Positions 14,657-17,476 of a stretch of 17,476 nucleotides of DNA are shown here, in pieces; positions within the stretch are counted from its first letter, which is position 1, and each line of letters starts with the position of its first letter. This DNA comes from Clostridiales bacterium. Lineage in GTDB: Bacteria > Bacillota > Clostridia > Oscillospirales > Oscillospiraceae. A model generated the notes under the pieces. That model was given only the letters and a program-made list of their open reading frames with translations. It made no database searches and was not told the origin of the DNA. The stretch is from the NCBI GenBank assembly GCA_003150355.1, contig QAMJ01000009.1, forward strand, positions 1 to 17,476, given 5' to 3'. The position numbers were made by a program, and so were the translations under genes.

Positions 14657-15736
14657 ATGAAAATGACATTCCGCTGGTACGGCTCTAACAGTGACAGCGT
14701 AACTCTCAAGCAGATAAAGCAGATCCCCGGCATGACCGGCATCATGGGCTTTCTGGATTACAAGGCCGCGGGTGAGGTCTGGACCGAGGATGAGATAAAG
14801 AGCTACATCGACGAGATCCACGCCGCGGGACTTGAGTGCGAGGTCATCGAATCAGTCAACGTCCACGAGGACATTAAGCTCGGTCTCCCCACGCGTGATG
14901 AGTACATCGCGAATTACTGCACAACGATTAGAAACCTCGCCAAGTATGGCGTCAAGGTCATCATCTATAACTTCATGCCGGTGTTCGACTGGCTGCGCAC
15001 CGACCTTGCCCGCGTCATCCCCGAGGACGGCTCGAACAGCCTGTATTTTGACGAAGCAGAGCTGGGCGATATGGGGCCGCTCGAGATAGTCAGAAGAACC
15101 ATCGAAAACAGCAACGGCTTCTCTCTTCCCGGCTGGGAGCCTGAGCGCCTTGCTGAGCTCGAAAAGGTGCTGGAACTGTATAAGAACATTGGCCCTGAAG
15201 AGCTGCGCGAGAATTATAAATACTTCCTCGACGGCATCATCCCGACCTGCGAGGAGTGCGGCGTCGTGATGGCCTGTCACCCTGACGACCCTGCGTGGCC
15301 GATCTTCGGTCTGCCGCGCATCGCGCACAGCATTGAAGATTTTGATAAGATCGTCGCCCTGCATGACTCGCCCTGCAATACCGTGTGCCTCTGCACCGGT
15401 TCTCTAGGCTCGGATGAGAACAACGATATTCCCGCGGCGATCCGGCACTTTGGCCAGATGAACCGTATCGGCTGTCTGCATGTGAGAAACATCAAGCACC
15501 TTGGCTACCACAAGTTCCGCGAGGCGGCGCATCTGTCCTCCGCCGGTGACCTTGACATGTACGAGATCATGAAGGCCATATACGACACCTGCCCCGATAC
15601 TTACATCCGCCCCGACCACGGGCGCATGATCTGGGACGAGGTCGGCCGCCCCGGCTATGGCCTGTACGACCGCGCTCTCGGCGCATGCTACCTCACCGGT
15701 CTCTGGGAGGCAATAACCAAAGCCGATAAGGTCTGA
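14657..15736 (+). CDS. uxuA: Mannonate dehydratase
   Basis: The protein has 359 residues from ATG 14657, with AAAGGTGG upstream; the open frame from 14582 overlaps uxaC and is not used. It is the UxuA-type TIM barrel. By comparison with characterised mannonate dehydratases, the likely Mn-binding residues are H208 (CHPDDP), C246 (LCTGSLG), H275 (LHVRNIK) and D320 (RPDHGR), with H321 and Y334 as nearby catalytic candidates. It removes water from D-mannonate to give 2-keto-3-deoxy-D-gluconate. It completes the glucuronate to KDG route with UxaC and UxuB. The next steps (KDG kinase, KDPG aldolase) must be encoded elsewhere. Confidence 0.96.
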   Translation: MKMTFRWYGSNSDSVTLKQIKQIPGMTGIMGFLDYKAAGEVWTEDEIKSYIDEIHAAGLECEVIESVNVHEDIKLGLPTRDEYIANYCTTIRNLAKYGVKVIIYNFMPVFDWLRTDLARVIPEDGSNSLYFDEAELGDMGPLEIVRRTIENSNGFSLPGWEPERLAELEKVLELYKNIGPEELRENYKYFLDGIIPTCEECGVVMACHPDDPAWPIFGLPRIAHSIEDFDKIVALHDSPCNTVCLCTGSLGSDENNDIPAAIRHFGQMNRIGCLHVRNIKHLGYHKFREAAHLSSAGDLDMYEIMKAIYDTCPDTYIRPDHGRMIWDEVGRPGYGLYDRALGACYLTGLWEAITKADKV

Positions 15737-15750
15737 AGTGATACAGCGAT

Positions 15751-15795
15751 CAGCCCCAAGACTGCAAAATGCAGCCTCGGGGCTGAAAATTATTA
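15751..15795 (+). terminator. Probable terminator of the uxaC-uxuA transcript
   Basis: CAGCCCC (15751-15757) pairs with GGGGCTG (15779-15785), with an inner CTGC/GCAG stem around AAAAT. The tail is AAAATTATTAT, A/T-rich rather than a pure T-run. It starts 14 bases after the uxuA stop. Confidence 0.55.
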
Positions 15796-15823
15796 TGGGA
15801 AAACAGCAGCTCGATCATGTTCC

Positions 15824-15910
15824 CCTAGCATAACTAGGTGGACTTTGCTCCTGAGCTAAAAGCTGCACTTACGGCAGCGGGGCAAGCGTGATATTAGTTT
15901 GACGCGCTTG
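15824..15910. other. Short inverted repeats in the uxuA to small-gene gap
   Basis: CCTAG/CTAGG (15824-15838) and CAAGCG/CGCTTG (15883-15888, 15905-15910) are present. The second pair overlaps the -35 box of the next promoter and could be an operator. No coding sequence was recognised in the 224-base gap. Confidence 0.3.
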
Positions 15911-15936
15911 AAAGAGTTTCGGAAATATACTATAAT
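15908..15936 (+). promoter_or_regulatory. Strong promoter for the small-gene group
   Basis: TTGAAA (15908-15913), exactly 17 bases, then a consensus TATAAT (15931-15936). The first gene starts 25 bases downstream. Confidence 0.75.
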
Positions 15937-15960
15937 GGTAGGGGCAAGGGGTGATATGCA

Positions 15961-16392
15961 GTGGAGGATAATATCGTATTCAGCAAAATATGGCAAGACG
16001 ACTGCCTGATAGAGCTTCGAGTTACTTGTACTTCTTCTGTTGCGTCCGTTATATCAAGCATATATGTCTCAGATTATTCGATCGATGAATTGATCTGCAA
16101 AATCAAGCATTTCCTTTATAGCAAAGATAGAGACGAAGTAAGTTTATGGGAAAGCGGAGGCAGAGGAGATGGCACGGTTGCTTGTGTATCTTTGCGATTT
16201 TTAAAGAAGGATGCACTCGGGCATATTACCGTAGAAGTATTTGCGGAAATAGACGACGGCGGAAGCTATTCAGAACATAACTGCTGTTTCTTCGTTAATA
16301 CAGAGTACGGTTTATTGTTGAACTTTTGTGACCGTTTAGTGCAGCTGAAGGAAAGGCCGGTTGGATATGAAATTCAATTAAACTATTCTTGA
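15961..16392 (+). CDS. Hypothetical protein, 143 residues, low-GC island
   Basis: I do not recognise the family. The start is GTG at 15961, behind AAGGGG about 10 bases upstream; no in-frame ATG lies near. The protein is soluble and acidic, without signal peptide or membrane segment. It looks like mixed alpha and beta, with alternating hydrophobic strands (IELRVTC, HITVEVFAEI) and a polar turn WESGGRGDGTVACVSL. FAEIDDGGSYSEHNCCFFVN is the most distinctive stretch. Codon use and base composition differ from the uxu genes: one internal 60-base stretch has 37% G+C. It has its own good promoter and heads a group of three small genes. Size and setting resemble immunity or orphan proteins of polymorphic toxin arrays, but that is only a guess. 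Confidence 0.7.
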   Translation: MEDNIVFSKIWQDDCLIELRVTCTSSVASVISSIYVSDYSIDELICKIKHFLYSKDRDEVSLWESGGRGDGTVACVSLRFLKKDALGHITVEVFAEIDDGGSYSEHNCCFFVNTEYGLLLNFCDRLVQLKERPVGYEIQLNYS

Positions 16393-16444
16393 GCAGCACA
16401 TACCGGCAAGAAGGATCCAAGATACAGATTTGATAGGTGATAAA

Positions 16445-16657
16445 ATGAAAGAAACGATTTGCTGCGACGCAATGAGATACCATTCAAGTAACCACTGTCC
16501 AGTTCACAGCAGTCCTTTTGAGTGCCCGGACTGGCTGATATTACATGATGATACGACTGGAGACTATGGCATTATCATCCATGATGGCGGACAATCGTTT
16601 GTAAAAATAGATTACTGCCCTTGGTGCGGTCATAAATTGGTATCTAAAGTTAGGTAG
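16445..16657 (+). CDS. Small Cys-rich protein, 70 residues, possible zinc binding
   Basis: The start is ATG 16445, with AGGTG six bases upstream; a TTG at 16430 is in frame but poorly placed. The protein begins MKETICCDAMRYHSS and ends with YCPWCGHKL, a zinc-knuckle-like CxxC. C7/C8 with the later CxxC could form a zinc site, with other Cys and His (NHCPVH, FECPDW) nearby. The central part, DDTTGDYGIIIHDGGQSFVKIDYCPWCG, is shaped like small uncharacterised Firmicute proteins of similar size (I recall DUF6980, unverified). The function is unknown. It lies 52 bases after the preceding gene and 21 bases before the DUF1871-like gene, probably in one transcript. Confidence 0.7.
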   Translation: MKETICCDAMRYHSSNHCPVHSSPFECPDWLILHDDTTGDYGIIIHDGGQSFVKIDYCPWCGHKLVSKVR

Positions 16658-16678
16658 AGAACACTATAAAAGAGTAAA

Positions 16679-16855
16679 ATGAGCAATATAAAAGAAAGCA
16701 TAGATGCTTGGGATCCAATAGGTCTTTTCCCCTTTTGCCCCGAAAATGAATACCATTCTGAGATTTTACAAATTGAAGCTTTTCTATGCGAACCACTGGC
16801 AGAAAAAGACCTTGGGGAGTATATTTTCGCACTGTTTACAGATAAGGTACAATAA
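16679..16855 (+). pseudogene. DUF1871-like protein, C-terminally truncated at the inverted-repeat element
   Basis: The open frame is 58 codons from ATG 16679 to TAA 16853-16855. The stretch IKESIDAWDPIGLFPFCP followed by ENEYHSEILQIEAF has the W-D-P-I...P-x-x-E-Y pattern of DUF1871 proteins, which are about 85-90 residues long. The family continues beyond the helix ending here at YIFALF, but in this sequence the frame enters the inverted repeat at 16840 and stops after five codons (TDKVQ). About 25-30 C-terminal residues are therefore missing, and they are not found on the far side of the element, where ktrA begins at once. It may still be expressed. The family function is unknown; it often appears among immunity-like genes. 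Confidence 0.6.
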
Positions 16856-16999
16856 GTTGCGCAAAAAGAAGTAATAAGCGAAGACATAGTTTGCTGTCTC
16901 CTTTCGAATGTTTGTGTGGTAACTTCATTCTACCAGAGCCTGCAAGCTATGTCTTCTCTTATCCATTTTTCTTTTTGCGCAACTTATTGTACCTTATCT
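16840..16999. mobile_element. 160-bp MITE-like element with perfect 31-bp terminal inverted repeats
   Basis: Bases 16840-16870 are the exact reverse complement of 16969-16999. The symmetry continues imperfectly inward: GAAGACATAG-T-TTGC on the left, mirrored by GCAAGCTATGTCTTC on the right. Only about 40 unpaired bases remain in the middle. No gene fits inside. An outward-facing AAAGGAG plus ATG on the minus strand (near 16900-16887) looks like the relic of a transposase start. A TA at each inner edge (GGTACAAT / ATTGTACC) would suit an IS630/Tc1-type target; no longer target duplication is visible. It could also act as a hairpin terminator between the converging genes. Confidence 0.75.
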
Positions 17000-17476
17000 T
17001 CAAATCCGAAAGCACTTGTGCAGAGCTTTATACTCACCCAATGCAAGAATCGTAATGTCATCGGACAATATGGTGTCCGGCGTAACGGAGACATCCGTTT
17101 TTCCAGCGCGTTTGATGCCGAGAATGTTGATGCCAAACTTTCTGCGGACATCCAACTCGCCAACGCTTTTCCCGATCCACGTCTCCGGTACCTGCACTTC
17201 AAAGATGGCGTGCTGGTCGTCGATCTCTATGTAATCAAAAATATGGTCGGCAGTGAATCGGATCGCCGCCCATTTTGCCATCTGCTTTTCAGGGTAGACC
17301 ACGTTATCTGCGCCGTTGCGGAGCAGAAACTTCGCCTGCACATCGCGTTCGGCGCGGGATACCACGCATTTGGCACCCAGCTCTTTCAGCAGCGAGGTGG
17401 TCTCCAGCGAGTTCTGGAAGCTGCCGCTGATGGTCACAAAACAAACATCAAAATTTCCGATACCGAGCGAACGCAG
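17000..17476 (-). CDS. ktrA: KtrA-type potassium uptake regulatory subunit (TrkA/RCK), C-terminal 158 residues (partial)
   Basis: The frame is open from the window edge to TGA at 17002-17000. The visible part holds the end of the RCK_N nucleotide-binding domain: FDVCFVTISGSFQNSLETTS, then LGAKCVVSRAERDVQAKFLL and GADNVVYPEKQMAKWAA. A complete RCK_C domain follows: FEVQVPETWIGKSVGELDVR and TPDTILSDDITILALG. KtrA is a cytoplasmic ring that gates the KtrB potassium channel in response to ATP/ADP and c-di-AMP. The full length is about 220 residues, so about 60 N-terminal residues lie outside. ktrB is expected nearby, but it is not in the window. Its stop directly abuts the inverted-repeat element. 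Confidence 0.92.
   Translation of the reverse strand: MRSLGIGNFDVCFVTISGSFQNSLETTSLLKELGAKCVVSRAERDVQAKFLLRNGADNVVYPEKQMAKWAAIRFTADHIFDYIEIDDQHAIFEVQVPETWIGKSVGELDVRRKFGINILGIKRAGKTDVSVTPDTILSDDITILALGEYKALHKCFRI

Noticed and set aside
16630..16887. 85-codon minus-strand frame starting inside the inverted-repeat element
   Set aside because: It has a ribosome-site-like AAAGGAG but runs antisense through the DUF1871-like gene and shows no family pattern; it is treated as a relic start only.
1..17476. CRISPR arrays, tRNA or rRNA genes, phage genes
   Set aside because: No regularly spaced repeats, cloverleaf sequences or rRNA segments were seen on either strand.

Overview
The window looks like a chromosomal segment of an anaerobic, probably gut-associated Firmicute of the Clostridia. 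The grounds are strong AGGAGG-type ribosome sites, TTGACA/TATAAT-type promoters, a GC-rich core (one sampled 60-base stretch of uxaC is 68% G+C), an ISL3-family transposase, DctPQM TRAP transport and a KtrA-type potassium-channel regulator. The species cannot be fixed from the sequence alone.

Layout. At 1-869 lies the 5' part of an ISL3-family transposase (minus strand, cut by the window edge), ending at a near-perfect 46-bp palindrome. From 9312 down to 922 runs a long minus-strand catabolic cluster, read in this order: Zn-dependent polyol dehydrogenase, IolB-like isomerase, TRAP binding lipoprotein (dctP), small and large TRAP permeases (dctQ, dctM), a D-tagatose/D-psicose 3-epimerase-like TIM-barrel enzyme, the N- and C-terminal halves of a split transketolase, and a GntR/FadR-type regulator. 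A promoter with a palindrome touching its -35 box precedes the dehydrogenase, and the GntR gene has a promoter of its own. At 9542-15736 is a hexuronate module: uxuB on the minus strand with its own terminator, then an AraC regulator, a second GntR/FCD regulator, uxaC and uxuA on the plus strand. UxaC, UxuB and UxuA together convert D-glucuronate through D-fructuronate and D-mannonate to 2-keto-3-deoxygluconate (KDG). KDG kinase and aldolase are not in the window.

From about 15960 the base composition drops sharply (37% and 48% G+C in two sampled 60-base stretches). Here sit three small plus-strand genes: an unknown 143-residue protein, a 70-residue Cys-rich protein and a DUF1871-like protein that looks truncated. 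The last one runs into a 160-bp element with perfect 31-bp terminal inverted repeats (MITE-like). The window ends in the C-terminal part of ktrA (minus strand), whose stop codon abuts the element.

How it may work together: the TRAP system probably imports a sugar acid. The dehydrogenase, IolB-like isomerase, epimerase and split transketolase would process it, but this combination has no kinase and no aldolase and does not match a complete pathway known to me. Its position beside uxuB/uxaC/uxuA suggests either that it feeds a keto-uronate into the fructuronate/mannonate branch or that it is an independent transketolase route. This cluster is the best candidate here for an undescribed catabolic system. 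The pathway itself is inference; the gene families are well supported.
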